A DNA stretch of 64,000 nucleotides from Actinoplanes campanulatus (GTDB lineage: Bacteria; Actinomycetota; Actinomycetes; Mycobacteriales; Micromonosporaceae). The position numbers and the translations under genes were made by a program. The notes beneath the pieces were generated by a model that was given only the letters and a program-made list of their open reading frames with translations, did not search any database and had not been told where the DNA came from. Shown here piece by piece: positions 33,858 through 42,660 of this stretch (positions are counted from its first letter, which is position 1; each line of letters begins with the position of its first letter). The stretch lies in contig NZ_BMPW01000001.1 of NCBI RefSeq assembly GCF_014647795.1, forward strand, positions 248,001 to 312,000, written 5' to 3'.

Positions 33858-34731
33858 TCCACACGCCGAGCCCGTCGATGAACCTGGCCAGCCCGAACTC
33901 GAAGAGGATGTCCAGGTCGAACTCGAAGTCGGGCCCACCCCTGAACAACTGCTCGTAGTGCGGTGCGGGATGCCGCGCGGCGAACCGCTCGAAGGCGGCG
34001 CCCTGCTGCTCCATCCACTCGTCGTCGGTCAGTCCGGTGTCCCGCATCGCCTGCGCCTCCGGTTCGAGCGCGCTCGCCACGCCGCGCACGAAACTGAACA
34101 GCAGCACCTGCACCATGAACCGGTCGGTGACGGCGAGTCCGGTCGGCTTCACCGTGCTCATGATCCATTCGCCGAGGCGGAGCGCGTTGGCCGCCGGCTG
34201 CGGCCGGGTCAGCGACATGGACAGGGCCAGCCACGGGTGCCGCTGGAAGATCTGCCACACGGCGCGGGCACAGGACGCCAGGTCGGCCCGCCAGTCGCCG
34301 GTGTGCCGGGCCGGCACCCGCAGCTCACCGAGCGCCCCGTCGATCATGGCGACGATCAGCTCGTCGCGGCCCGGCACGTGCCGGTAGAGGGACATGGTCG
34401 CCACGTCCAGCTCGGCGGCGATCCGGCGCATGGACAGCTCGGCCATCCCGTCGCGGTCGGCGAGAGCGATGGCCGCGGCCACGATCCGGTCCCGGCTCAG
34501 GTCGGTGTCGCGCGGCGGGACCGGCCCGGCCACGACCGTGCCGACGCCGGGCCGGGCCACGGTCAGGCCCTCGTCACGCAGCGCGGCGTGCGCCTTGGTG
34601 GCGGTGGCGATGGCGACGCCCCACTCGCGGGTGATGACCCGGGCCGACGGCACCCGGTCGCCGGGACGTAGTACACCGGCCTCGATGCGGTCGCGGATGT
34701 CGGCGACGATCCTGCGGTAGGGCGCGTCCAC
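33841..34731 (-). CDS. GntR-TetR composite transcriptional regulator
   Basis: 296 residues from GTG 34731. Residues 1-70 are a GntR winged helix (PYRRIVADIRDRIEAGVLRPGDRVPSARVITREWGVAIATATKAHAALRDEGL). Residues about 80-296 are a TetR protein with its own HTH (DRIVAAAIALADRDGMAELSMRRIAAELDVATMSLYRHVPGRDELIVAMIDG) and a TetR_C ligand domain. Two DNA-binding modules in one chain is a recognised but unusual actinobacterial design. Divergent from an FAD monooxygenase, the usual target of TetR proteins of this type. Confidence 0.88.
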   Translation of the reverse strand: MDAPYRRIVADIRDRIEAGVLRPGDRVPSARVITREWGVAIATATKAHAALRDEGLTVARPGVGTVVAGPVPPRDTDLSRDRIVAAAIALADRDGMAELSMRRIAAELDVATMSLYRHVPGRDELIVAMIDGALGELRVPARHTGDWRADLASCARAVWQIFQRHPWLALSMSLTRPQPAANALRLGEWIMSTVKPTGLAVTDRFMVQVLLFSFVRGVASALEPEAQAMRDTGLTDDEWMEQQGAAFERFAARHPAPHYEQLFRGGPDFEFDLDILFEFGLARFIDGLGVWISSRT

Positions 34732-34796
34732 GGTAGTACACCAGCCTCCCCGTACTAGTGCGGCTTTGCCGTTTCTGAACTCGGCCTTAGCGTCTA

Positions 34797-34810
34797 GTAC
34801 ATCGATGTAC
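34797..34810. promoter_or_regulatory. Palindromic operator between GntR-TetR regulator and monooxygenase
   Basis: GTACATCGATGTAC is a perfect 14-bp palindrome 23 bp before the monooxygenase ATG. Further GTAC half-sites occur in the same gap (TAGTAC near 34734, GTACTAG near 34752, GAGTAC near 34813), which could serve the two DNA-binding domains of the regulator. Confidence 0.6.
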
Positions 34811-34833
34811 AGAGTACGCAGAGGAGCGGGGAA

Positions 34834-36036
34834 ATGCGTGTACTGATCTCCGGCGCCGGGATCGCCGGGCCGGCGTGCGCGTTCTGGCTGCACCGGGCCG
34901 GCGCCGAGGTGACCGTGGTGGAACGGACGGCGGAGCCGCGCCCCGGCGGGCACGCGGTCGACGTACGGGGCGTGGCCCGCACCGTGGTCGAGCGGATGGG
35001 CCTGCGCGAGACGATCCGGCGGCGCCAGGTCGACGAGCGCGGCTGGGCCATGGTCGACGGAACCGGGCGACGGCTCGCCGAGATGCCGGCCGACGCGTTC
35101 GGCGGTGAGGGCATCGTCGCCGAGATCGAGATCGCCCGTGGCGACCTGGCCCGGATCCTGCTCGACGCCACACCCGGCGTCGACTACCGGTTCGGCGACC
35201 GGGTCACCGCCATCGACGACCGGACGGTGACGTTCGCGAGCGGCGGCACCGAGCGGTACGACGTGGTGATCGGCGCCGACGGTGTCCACTCCGGTGTCCG
35301 GGAGCTCGCCTTCGGGCCGCGGGAACGGTTCGTCCGCTACCTCGGCGGCTACACCGCGTACTTCACCGTCGGAGACCCGGGCGACCTCGACCACTGGATG
35401 CTGATGTACAACGCGCCCGGCGGCCGGGTCGCCTACCTGCGCCCGAAAAACGGCTGCACCGCGAAGGCGGGGCTGAGCTTCCGGCACCCGGACCCGAGCT
35501 ACGAGCGGCTGACCCGGGCCGACGCCGAACGCCTGGTCAGCGATCGGATGACCGGGGCCGGGTGGCGGATCCCGGAGCTGCTGGCCGCGATGCCGGGCGC
35601 CGGCGACTTCTACTTCGACTCGATCAACCAGGTCCGGGTGGACCGCTGGTGGCGCGGCCGGGCCGTGCTGCTCGGCGACGCCGGTTACTGCGGGTCACCA
35701 CTGGCCGGACTGGGCACCAGCATGAGCCTGGTCGGCGGGTACGTGCTGGCCGGCGAGCTGACCCGGGCGGCCGATCCGGAGCGGGCCTTCGCGACTTATC
35801 AGGATGCGATGGCGGACTACGTGGAGAGTGGCCTCGAACTGCCGCCCGGCGGGATGGCGATGTTCGCGCCGATGAGCCGGACGGCGATCCGCCTACGGGC
35901 GTTCTCCACCCGGATGATGACCCGGTGGCCGTCCCGTCAGATCGCCGAACGGCAGTTCAGCAAGGCTGAGCGGATCACGTTGCGTGACTATCCGGCGCTG
36001 TCAGCGCAGATAGACGAGCCCGTCCAGCACCACTGA
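34834..36036 (+). CDS. FAD-dependent aromatic monooxygenase (PHBH/TetX-like)
   Basis: 400 residues, with GAGGAGCGGGGAA before the ATG. FAD motifs: VLISGAGIAGPACAFWLHRAG (GxGxxG), VIGADGVHSGVRE (DG motif) and GRAVLLGDAGYCGSPLAGLGTSMSL (GD motif). This is the class A flavoprotein hydroxylase family, using NADPH and O2 on aromatic or polyketide/tetracycline-like substrates. The divergent regulator suggests substrate induction. Its last 36 bases overlap the convergent amidase gene. Confidence 0.92.
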   Translation: MRVLISGAGIAGPACAFWLHRAGAEVTVVERTAEPRPGGHAVDVRGVARTVVERMGLRETIRRRQVDERGWAMVDGTGRRLAEMPADAFGGEGIVAEIEIARGDLARILLDATPGVDYRFGDRVTAIDDRTVTFASGGTERYDVVIGADGVHSGVRELAFGPRERFVRYLGGYTAYFTVGDPGDLDHWMLMYNAPGGRVAYLRPKNGCTAKAGLSFRHPDPSYERLTRADAERLVSDRMTGAGWRIPELLAAMPGAGDFYFDSINQVRVDRWWRGRAVLLGDAGYCGSPLAGLGTSMSLVGGYVLAGELTRAADPERAFATYQDAMADYVESGLELPPGGMAMFAPMSRTAIRLRAFSTRMMTRWPSRQIAERQFSKAERITLRDYPALSAQIDEPVQHH

Positions 36037-38094
36037 CGGACGGCCCGTGGTGCCCTCGGCCCGCACTCGGACGGTGTGGGTGCCGCTGCTCCGCCACGTC
36101 CGTGTCCACACCGACCTCCGGTACTGGGGCTCGCCGGACCGCAGATCCACGACTCCCTGGAACGCGCCGTCCAGATAGACCCGGACCCGGCCGGACATCG
36201 CGGTCCGGGCCGCCAGCAGAGCCACCGAGCTTCCGGTGAAACGCCAGGTCAGCGACGATCCGGCGGCCGATGCGGCGCCGGCTGCGCCGCCGAGATGCCC
36301 ACGGTCGCGCACGGTGCGCCAGGTTCCGGTCCGCGGCGCCCCGGCCTCGGTCAACACCACGGGGGTACGGGTGACCGCGCCGTTCCTCGTGTTCCCGGCC
36401 TGGTCGGTGACGCTCACCGACCAGGTCTCGGGAGCGCCGAGCCGTACGGTGTCGGTGATCCCCCGGGCGGCGCCGGTCAGGGTCTCGCCGGAGACCCGTA
36501 CCGATCGGACGCCGGAGGTGTCACTGAGCCCCCAGTCGACCCGGACCGGGGCGGTGGCGCCGACCGCGCCCTCCCGCAGCGACACGAGCGGCGCACGCGT
36601 GAAGGCGGGCGCGACCGCGTCCGCGACGACCTTCGCGCTGGTCGTGGCGATCCGGCCGGACAGGTGCACCGCCTTGACGGTGACCAGGTGCTCGCCCGGG
36701 GTCAGCCGCACCGGAGCCTGCCGGTGCCCGCCGGGCACCGCCGCCGCGAGCCGGCCGTCCACCCACACCTCGAAGCGGTCCAGCATCCGGGTCGGGGTGT
36801 CCAGATCCCAGGCCGGTCCGGCCGGCCCCTTGGTGTAGTAGCGGCCGGCCCGCCGGTTGGCCTGGTTGACCCCCCGGTACCGCAGCCCGGACGGAGCCGC
36901 CCCCGCCATCCGGCGGATCGACGGGAGCAGCGCGTAGAGCGAGTTCCCCGGGCACTCGGTCCGCCCGGTGTCCCGGTGCCCGGAGATCCGGTACAGAACC
37001 GCCGCCTTCCCGGCCGGGTAGCGGTCGCTGCCGGTGGAGACGAGCCGCACCCGGCCGAGCGCCGAATTCCTCCCGGCCCCCAGCTTGTACGCCGCCACCT
37101 GCGCCACCGCGGCCCGCGCCCTCGCCGGAACCGCCACCGACCCGTAGTCGCCGATCACCGCGATCGCGCTGGCGTTCGCGTTGAAACCGAGCGTGTGCGC
37201 GCCGAGCACGGACCGGTGCACCCCGCCCGCGCGCCCTTCGAAGATCTGCCCGCACTTGTCGACCAGGAAGTTGTAACCGATGTCGTTCCAGCCCTTGCTC
37301 CGGACGTGGTACCCCTCGATCCCCCGGACGATTCCCGCCGACTGCGCGCAGCCGTAGCCGTTCCCGGTCGCGGTGTGGTGTACGAACATCACCTGCACGG
37401 CGCCGGTGTACTCGGGCGGCTCCTCGACGATCGACTCGTCGGCCCGCCAGCCGGCCCGGGTCACCATCCTCGGCACCGGTCGCAGCGGCAGCGCCACCTT
37501 GCTCGCGACCCCGGCCCGCTCCGCACGCCCCGCCGCTCTCCCGGCGGCCGGGACCCGGGCGGCGACACCGGACGCTGTCGTGGTCTCCCGGGCGTCCGGG
37601 TTGATCAGGTCGACACGCAGGCCGGTGGGCAGGACGGCGCCGATCACCCGTGCCTGGACGCCGTCCGACGGCCCCACCCAGAGCGGGTCGCTCGCCCCGC
37701 GGACATCCGAGCCACCGGCTCCGGCGGAAGCATCCGGATTGTCGGTCTCCAGCCGCTGCCAGGACGTCCACCGCCCGGTCGCCGCGCCCCTGGTACGCAC
37801 CTCGATGGCCCCGGCCGGCACCGCCTTCGGGTCGCTCCAGGTGACGCCGACCAGGCTGAACGGCTCCGTCGCCCGGCGCGCCAACTCCGCGGTACGCGCC
37901 CCGCCCCGATCCGCGACCAGCCGCATCCGCCCCGCCGCTTCCGCACGGTGCACGGTCAAGGCGAAGGTCTGGAGCACCGGCTCAGCCGGAGTGGGCGGAT
38001 TCGCCGCGGTCCCTCCGGTGGTCGCGACAGCCACCGCCGGAGTGGCGGCCATCAGGGCGGCGACGAGACGTGCGGTGAGCCGGTTGCGGCGCAT
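36001..38094 (-). CDS. Secreted PGRP-type N-acetylmuramoyl-L-alanine amidase, multidomain
   Basis: 697 residues from ATG 38094 (GGGGGAG upstream). Signal peptide 1-31. A beta-rich N-terminal region spans 40-200. A PGRP/amidase_2 domain lies at about 205-395, with zinc ligands in MFVHHTATG (H239/H240), GHRDTGRTECPGN (H373, C381) and the wall-binding WNDIGYNFLVDKCGQIFEGRAGG. The C-terminal 300 residues are Ig-like or other beta-sandwich modules. It should cleave the MurNAc-L-Ala bond of peptidoglycan outside the cell, for wall turnover or lysis of competitors. Confidence 0.93.
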   Translation of the reverse strand: MRRNRLTARLVAALMAATPAVAVATTGGTAANPPTPAEPVLQTFALTVHRAEAAGRMRLVADRGGARTAELARRATEPFSLVGVTWSDPKAVPAGAIEVRTRGAATGRWTSWQRLETDNPDASAGAGGSDVRGASDPLWVGPSDGVQARVIGAVLPTGLRVDLINPDARETTTASGVAARVPAAGRAAGRAERAGVASKVALPLRPVPRMVTRAGWRADESIVEEPPEYTGAVQVMFVHHTATGNGYGCAQSAGIVRGIEGYHVRSKGWNDIGYNFLVDKCGQIFEGRAGGVHRSVLGAHTLGFNANASAIAVIGDYGSVAVPARARAAVAQVAAYKLGAGRNSALGRVRLVSTGSDRYPAGKAAVLYRISGHRDTGRTECPGNSLYALLPSIRRMAGAAPSGLRYRGVNQANRRAGRYYTKGPAGPAWDLDTPTRMLDRFEVWVDGRLAAAVPGGHRQAPVRLTPGEHLVTVKAVHLSGRIATTSAKVVADAVAPAFTRAPLVSLREGAVGATAPVRVDWGLSDTSGVRSVRVSGETLTGAARGITDTVRLGAPETWSVSVTDQAGNTRNGAVTRTPVVLTEAGAPRTGTWRTVRDRGHLGGAAGAASAAGSSLTWRFTGSSVALLAARTAMSGRVRVYLDGAFQGVVDLRSGEPQYRRSVWTRTWRSSGTHTVRVRAEGTTGRPSVVLDGLVYLR

Positions 38095-38294
38095 GGAAAC
38101 TCCCCCGGCCACCGGCAGAAGCGGTCATTTCGGATGGTCCGGGGCCACCTGACACCATGCCTGGGACTGACGAGGCCGGTGGGAATATCTGTGAAAATTG
38201 CTCATATCTGGTGATTGCTGAGCTAATACACAGATGATCACAATATCGACCAAACCGGGGCTGTATCGCCTGAATCCGAGAGATCGGTGACCGG

Positions 38295-38876
38295 TCAGGG
38301 AGTGGACCGGACGGCGGCCGCCGCCGCGTCGAAGAGGGTTTCCAGGGGAACCGCGCCGTTGCAACGGGTCCAGGCGTCGCCCGCCACGTCCAGACAGGTG
38401 ATGACGGTGGCGACGAGCGCATCCGCGCGTACATCCAAGGGGTCCGCGGGATCGGCGCCCAGCCGGCGGCGGACCTCGGGGGTGAGCAGCGCCTGCCATT
38501 GGAGGTGTTTCTCGATGCTGCGGGCACGCAGCGAGGGGGTCTCGTGGACCATCGTGAAGATCTTCAGCATGGTCGGCTCGTCGAAGGCGGTGTCCTTGAC
38601 GCTGTGCAGTGCGTTGCGCAGCGCGGCCCACACCTCCTCGTCGTCGGGGCGGGCCTCCAGCGCCTGGCGGACCAGGTCGCCGCTGGCGATGAGGTCACCG
38701 AGGACGACGTCCTCCTTGGTGCCGAAGTAACGGAAGAACGACCGCCGGGAGATGCCGGCGGCCGCGGCGATGTCGTCGATGGTGGTGGCGTCGAAGCCGC
38801 GCTCCAGGAACAGCGCCATCGCGGTCGCGGTGATCTCGCGGTAGACGGTGTTGCGGGTCCGGGACCAGAGCGACAT
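38295..38876 (-). CDS. TetR-family regulator
   Basis: 193 residues. N-terminal HTH: REITATAMALFLERGFDATTIDDIAAAAGISRRSFFRYFGTKEDVVLGDL. The C-terminal ligand domain ends near LVATVITCLDVAGDAWTR. Divergent from a short-chain dehydrogenase gene with an operator-like dyad between them, the classic TetR-target pair. Confidence 0.92.
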   Translation of the reverse strand: MSLWSRTRNTVYREITATAMALFLERGFDATTIDDIAAAAGISRRSFFRYFGTKEDVVLGDLIASGDLVRQALEARPDDEEVWAALRNALHSVKDTAFDEPTMLKIFTMVHETPSLRARSIEKHLQWQALLTPEVRRRLGADPADPLDVRADALVATVITCLDVAGDAWTRCNGAVPLETLFDAAAAAVRSTP

Positions 38877-38904
38877 GACCGCACCCTAACACGCCATGCC
38901 TGAT

Positions 38905-38919
38905 TGACACTGAGTGCCA
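38905..38919. promoter_or_regulatory. TetR-type operator candidate
   Basis: TGACACTGAGTGCCA is a 15-bp near-perfect dyad (one mismatch) in the 64-bp gap between the TetR and SDR starts. A related GGCATAGCGTGCCA follows. Position suits control of both genes. Confidence 0.55.
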
Positions 38920-38940
38920 AATCGGCATAGCGTGCCACCC

Positions 38941-39726
38941 ATGGCCGTCGATTATCGCAACCAGACCACCCTGATCACCGGGGCCAGCTCGGGGCTCGGC
39001 GCCCTGTTCGCCCGGCGCCTGGCCGCCCGCGGCTCCGACCTGGTGCTCGTCGCCCGGCGCACCGGCCGGCTGGAGAGCCTGGCCGCCGAGCTGCCGAACG
39101 TGACCGTCACCCCGATCACGATGGACCTGGCCGCGCCGGGCGCGGGCGCGAAGCTGAGCGCCGCGGTGGCCGAGCGCGGGCTCGAGGTGACCAGCCTGAT
39201 CAACAACGCCGGGTTCGGCACGCACCAGCTCTTCCACGAGGCGGATCCACAGCGGATCACCGACGAGATCACCCTCAACGTCACCAGCCTGACCGAGATC
39301 AGCCGGGCGTTCATCGAGCGGTTGCGCGCCCAGCCCGGTGGGGTGCTGCTCAACGTGGCGAGCATCGCCGGCTACCAGCCGGGCCCGACCCTGGCGGTGT
39401 ACGCGGCGACCAAGGCCTACGTGCTCAGCTTCACCGAGGCGCTCTGGTCCGAGTCGCGCGGCACCGGGCTGCGGGTGATGGCACTGTCGCCGGGCGCCAC
39501 CGAGACGGAGTTCTTCGACGTGGCCGGTCAGGGCGCCGACGGCGGCACCCGGCGGATGCACGCCGACCGGGTGGTCGACCTGGCGCTGCGGGCGCTGGAC
39601 CGGCGCAACCCGCCGCCCAGCCTGATCACCGGCCGGATGAACAGCCTGATGATCAACGCTGGGCGGCTGGCCGGGCGGCGGGTCACGACGGCCGCGCTCG
39701 GCGCGATGATGCGCCGGACCGGATAG
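38941..39726 (+). CDS. Short-chain dehydrogenase/reductase
   Basis: 261 residues from ATG 38941 (a start at 38914 would run into the operator). SDR motifs: TLITGASSGLGALFARRLAARG (TGxxxGxG), LINNAGFGT (NNAG), and YAATKAYVLSFTEAL (YxxxK), with VARRTGRL suggesting NADP use. It resembles SDRs acting on lipids or secondary alcohols. Stops abut the convergent GH13 gene. Confidence 0.93.
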   Translation: MAVDYRNQTTLITGASSGLGALFARRLAARGSDLVLVARRTGRLESLAAELPNVTVTPITMDLAAPGAGAKLSAAVAERGLEVTSLINNAGFGTHQLFHEADPQRITDEITLNVTSLTEISRAFIERLRAQPGGVLLNVASIAGYQPGPTLAVYAATKAYVLSFTEALWSESRGTGLRVMALSPGATETEFFDVAGQGADGGTRRMHADRVVDLALRALDRRNPPPSLITGRMNSLMINAGRLAGRRVTTAALGAMMRRTG

Positions 39727-41415
39727 TCAGACCGAGCGGCGGTAGACGACGGCCTGCCAGGGGGCCAGGCGCAGCCCGCCGGCCGGTGGCTCCAGGTTGG
39801 TCAGCAGCAGTTCGGCGCCGTCCCACCCGTCGATCGCGGCGTGCGCCTCCACGCCGGAGAAGTTGCCGATCACCAGCAGCTCGGTGCTCCCGAGACGACG
39901 GGTGAAGGCGTAGACACGCTCGTCGTGCGGCAGCAGCATGGTGAAGTCGCCGTCGGCCACCGCGGGCTCGGTCTTCCGCAGTTGGATCAGTCGCCGGTAG
40001 TAGTGGAAGACCGAGTCCGGGTCGGCCCGCTGCGCCTTCGCGTTGATCTCGGCATGGTTGGGGTTCACCGACAGCCACGGTGTGCCGGTGGTGAAGCCGC
40101 CGTGCGGGGAGTCGTCCCACTGCATCGGTGTGCGGGCGTTGTCCCGGCCGCGGGCCCGCAACACCGTCAAAACCTCCTCAGGGGTACGCCCTTCGAGTTC
40201 TACCGCCTGCCGGTACTGCCCGAGGGCCTCGATGTCGCGGAACTCGTCGATGCCGCCGAACGGGTAGTTGGTCATCCCGAGTTCCTCGCCCTGGTAGACG
40301 TAGGGCGTACCGCGGTGCAGGTGCAGGACGGTGCCGAGCATCTTGGCGGAGGCGGACCGGTGGGCGGGGCTGTCGTCGCCGTACCGGGAGACCACCCGGG
40401 GCTGGTCGTGGTTGTTCCAGTAGAGACTGTTCCAGCCGACGTCGGCGAGGCCGGCCTGCCAGCGGCCGAGGATCGCCTTGAGCGCGGTGAGCTGGAGCGG
40501 GACGAGCAGCCACGGGTCCGGTCCACGGTCGACCCAGACGTGGTCGAACTGGAAGACCATGTCGACCTCGTGCCGTTGCGGATCGGTGTGCAGGACGGCC
40601 TCGTCCACGGTGACGCCGGGCATCTCGCCGACGGTCAGCAGGCCGTCGCGGCCCTCGAAGACCTCGCGGTGCATCTCCTGGAGGAACTCGTGCAGGCGGG
40701 GGCCGCCGATGAAGGACGCGGAGCCGTCGGCGTACACCGATCCCGCGGTCAGCCGGCCGTCCGGGAGGCTGACGTCCTTGGAGATCATGTTGATGACGTC
40801 CATCCGGAAGCCGTCCACGCCGCGGTCCAGCCACCAGCGCATCATGGCGTAGACGGCCTGCCGGACCTCCGGGTTCTCCCAGTTGAGGTCGGGCTGCTTC
40901 TTCGAGAACAGGTGCAGGTAGTACTCGCCGGTCTTCTCGTCGTACTCCCAGGAGGGGCCGCCGAAGACGGAGCCCCAGTTGGTCGGCTCGGCGCCCGGGG
41001 CGCCCGGTTCCATGCCGGGACGGGCGGGCCGCCACCAGTACCAGTCACGTTTCGGGCTGTCCGTCGAGGAGCGGCTCTCCTGGAACCACCGGTGCTCGTC
41101 GGAGCTGTGGTTCACCACCAGATCCATGATGATCTTCATGTTCCGGGCGTGTGCCCCGGCCAGCAGCTCGTCGAAGATCTCCAGAGTGCCGAAGAGCGGC
41201 TCGATGTCCTGGTAGTCGCTGATGTCGTAACCGTTGTCGTCCTGCGGCGAGGGGTAGACGGGGGAGAGCCAGAGCACGTCGACGCCGAGCTCGGCGAGAT
41301 GGTCGAGGTGATCGATGACGCCCCGCAGGTCGCCCATGCCGTCGCCGTCCGCGTCGGCGAAGCTGCGCGGGTAGATCTGGTAAACGACCGACTTCTTCCA
41401 CCACGAATCCGTCAT
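39727..41415 (-). CDS. GH13 alpha-glucosidase, oligo-1,6-glucosidase type
   Basis: 562 residues. The GH13 regions are complete: VYQIYPRSFADADGDGMGDLRGVIDHLDHLAELGVD, MDLVVNHSSDEH, GFRMDVINM with nucleophile D206, TVGEMPG with acid/base E264, and NNHDQPR with D337. The residue after the nucleophile is Val (V207), known in this subfamily to favour alpha-1,6 over alpha-1,4 linkages, so isomalto-oligosaccharide hydrolysis is likely. No signal peptide, so cytoplasmic. Divergent from a GT4 gene. Confidence 0.92.
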   Translation of the reverse strand: MTDSWWKKSVVYQIYPRSFADADGDGMGDLRGVIDHLDHLAELGVDVLWLSPVYPSPQDDNGYDISDYQDIEPLFGTLEIFDELLAGAHARNMKIIMDLVVNHSSDEHRWFQESRSSTDSPKRDWYWWRPARPGMEPGAPGAEPTNWGSVFGGPSWEYDEKTGEYYLHLFSKKQPDLNWENPEVRQAVYAMMRWWLDRGVDGFRMDVINMISKDVSLPDGRLTAGSVYADGSASFIGGPRLHEFLQEMHREVFEGRDGLLTVGEMPGVTVDEAVLHTDPQRHEVDMVFQFDHVWVDRGPDPWLLVPLQLTALKAILGRWQAGLADVGWNSLYWNNHDQPRVVSRYGDDSPAHRSASAKMLGTVLHLHRGTPYVYQGEELGMTNYPFGGIDEFRDIEALGQYRQAVELEGRTPEEVLTVLRARGRDNARTPMQWDDSPHGGFTTGTPWLSVNPNHAEINAKAQRADPDSVFHYYRRLIQLRKTEPAVADGDFTMLLPHDERVYAFTRRLGSTELLVIGNFSGVEAHAAIDGWDGAELLLTNLEPPAGGLRLAPWQAVVYRRSV

Positions 41416-41497
41416 TGGTCTTCTCTAACACGTAAACGGGCCCGCTACCGGAGATGCATACTGACCAGGTGGTTATGGGCGAGAGTTCTGGTTTGTC

Positions 41498-42499
41498 ATG
41501 AGGATTGCGCTTCTGGGGCCGATCGCCTGGCGCACGCCGCCGCTGCACTACGGCCCGTGGGAACTGATCACCAGCCTGCTCGCCGAAGGGCTGACCGAAC
41601 GCGGCGTCGACGTCACGCTCTTCGCCACTCTGGACTCGGTCACCAAGGCCACCCTCGACGGTGTCGTGCCGACCGGTTACGAGGAGAACGCCGACATCGA
41701 CGGCCGGGTCTGGGAAGCCATCCACGTCAGTTACGCGCTGGAGCGGTCCGGCGGGTTCGACCTGATCCACAACCACCTGGACTGGCTTCCGCTGGCGTTC
41801 TCGGCGCACTGCCGGACCCCGATGCTGACCACGGTGCACGGCTTCTCGGGGAACAACATCCTGCCGGCGTATCGGCGGGCCCGGTCGCACTTCGTCTCGA
41901 TCTCGGACAGTGACCGCTCCCCCGACCTGGACTATCTGGCCACCGTCCACCACGGCGTCGACCTGAGCGAGCTGCCGTTCCACGCCGACGGCGGCGACGA
42001 TCTGATCCTGTTCGGGCGGATCCATCCGGACAAGGGCACCGACATCGCCATCGAGATCGCCCGGCGGGCCGGCCGCCGGCTGGTGATCTGCGGAATCGTG
42101 CAGGACCGGGAGTATTTCGCCGAATGCGTGGAACCCCTCATCGACGGCGAGCGGGTGGTCTATCTGGGCTCGATCGGCCCGGACGAGCGGGGGACGATCC
42201 TCGGCTCCGGTGCGGCGCTGCTGCACCCGATCCGGTTCGCCGAGCCGTTCGGGCTGTCCGTGGTCGAGTCGATGGCCTGCGGGACGCCCGTCATCGCGTA
42301 CCGGAAAGGGTCGATGCCGGAAGTGGTGGACGAGGGGGTGACCGGCTACCTCGTCGATGGGGCCGACGAAGCGGTTGCCGCGGTGCAAAGGATCGCGGAC
42401 ATCGACCGGGCGGCCTGTTCGGCGCGCGCCCGGGAACGCTTCTCGGCCGACCGGATGGTGGACCAGTACTTGGCGATTTACCGGAACATCATCAGCTGA
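41498..42499 (+). CDS. GT4-family glycosyltransferase
   Basis: 333 residues, GT-B fold: MRIALLGPIAWRTPPLHYGPWELITSLLAEGLTERGVDVTLFA at the start, LILFGRIHPDKGTDIAIEIARRAG for the donor domain, and EPFGLSVVESMACGTPVIAYRKGSMPEVVDEG with the family ExxxxxxxE. It is a retaining transferase on nucleotide-sugar donors, cytoplasmic face. Divergent from the GH13 gene, 161 bp before the next GT4. Confidence 0.9.
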   Translation: MRIALLGPIAWRTPPLHYGPWELITSLLAEGLTERGVDVTLFATLDSVTKATLDGVVPTGYEENADIDGRVWEAIHVSYALERSGGFDLIHNHLDWLPLAFSAHCRTPMLTTVHGFSGNNILPAYRRARSHFVSISDSDRSPDLDYLATVHHGVDLSELPFHADGGDDLILFGRIHPDKGTDIAIEIARRAGRRLVICGIVQDREYFAECVEPLIDGERVVYLGSIGPDERGTILGSGAALLHPIRFAEPFGLSVVESMACGTPVIAYRKGSMPEVVDEGVTGYLVDGADEAVAAVQRIADIDRAACSARARERFSADRMVDQYLAIYRNIIS

Positions 42500-42660
42500 A
42501 TAGCTAGATCTTGTTAACGTCGCAATGTGAATTGCGCGTTAACCAGGCTCTATTCCGGTGCCGACTTTGCGCTGTTCACCCGCGGTGTACGGCACGGTGC
42601 CCGCGCGCGCTGAGTCCGTGCTGCAAGTTTGCAGCCGGCCGAGGAGAGAAAGGCCCAGTA

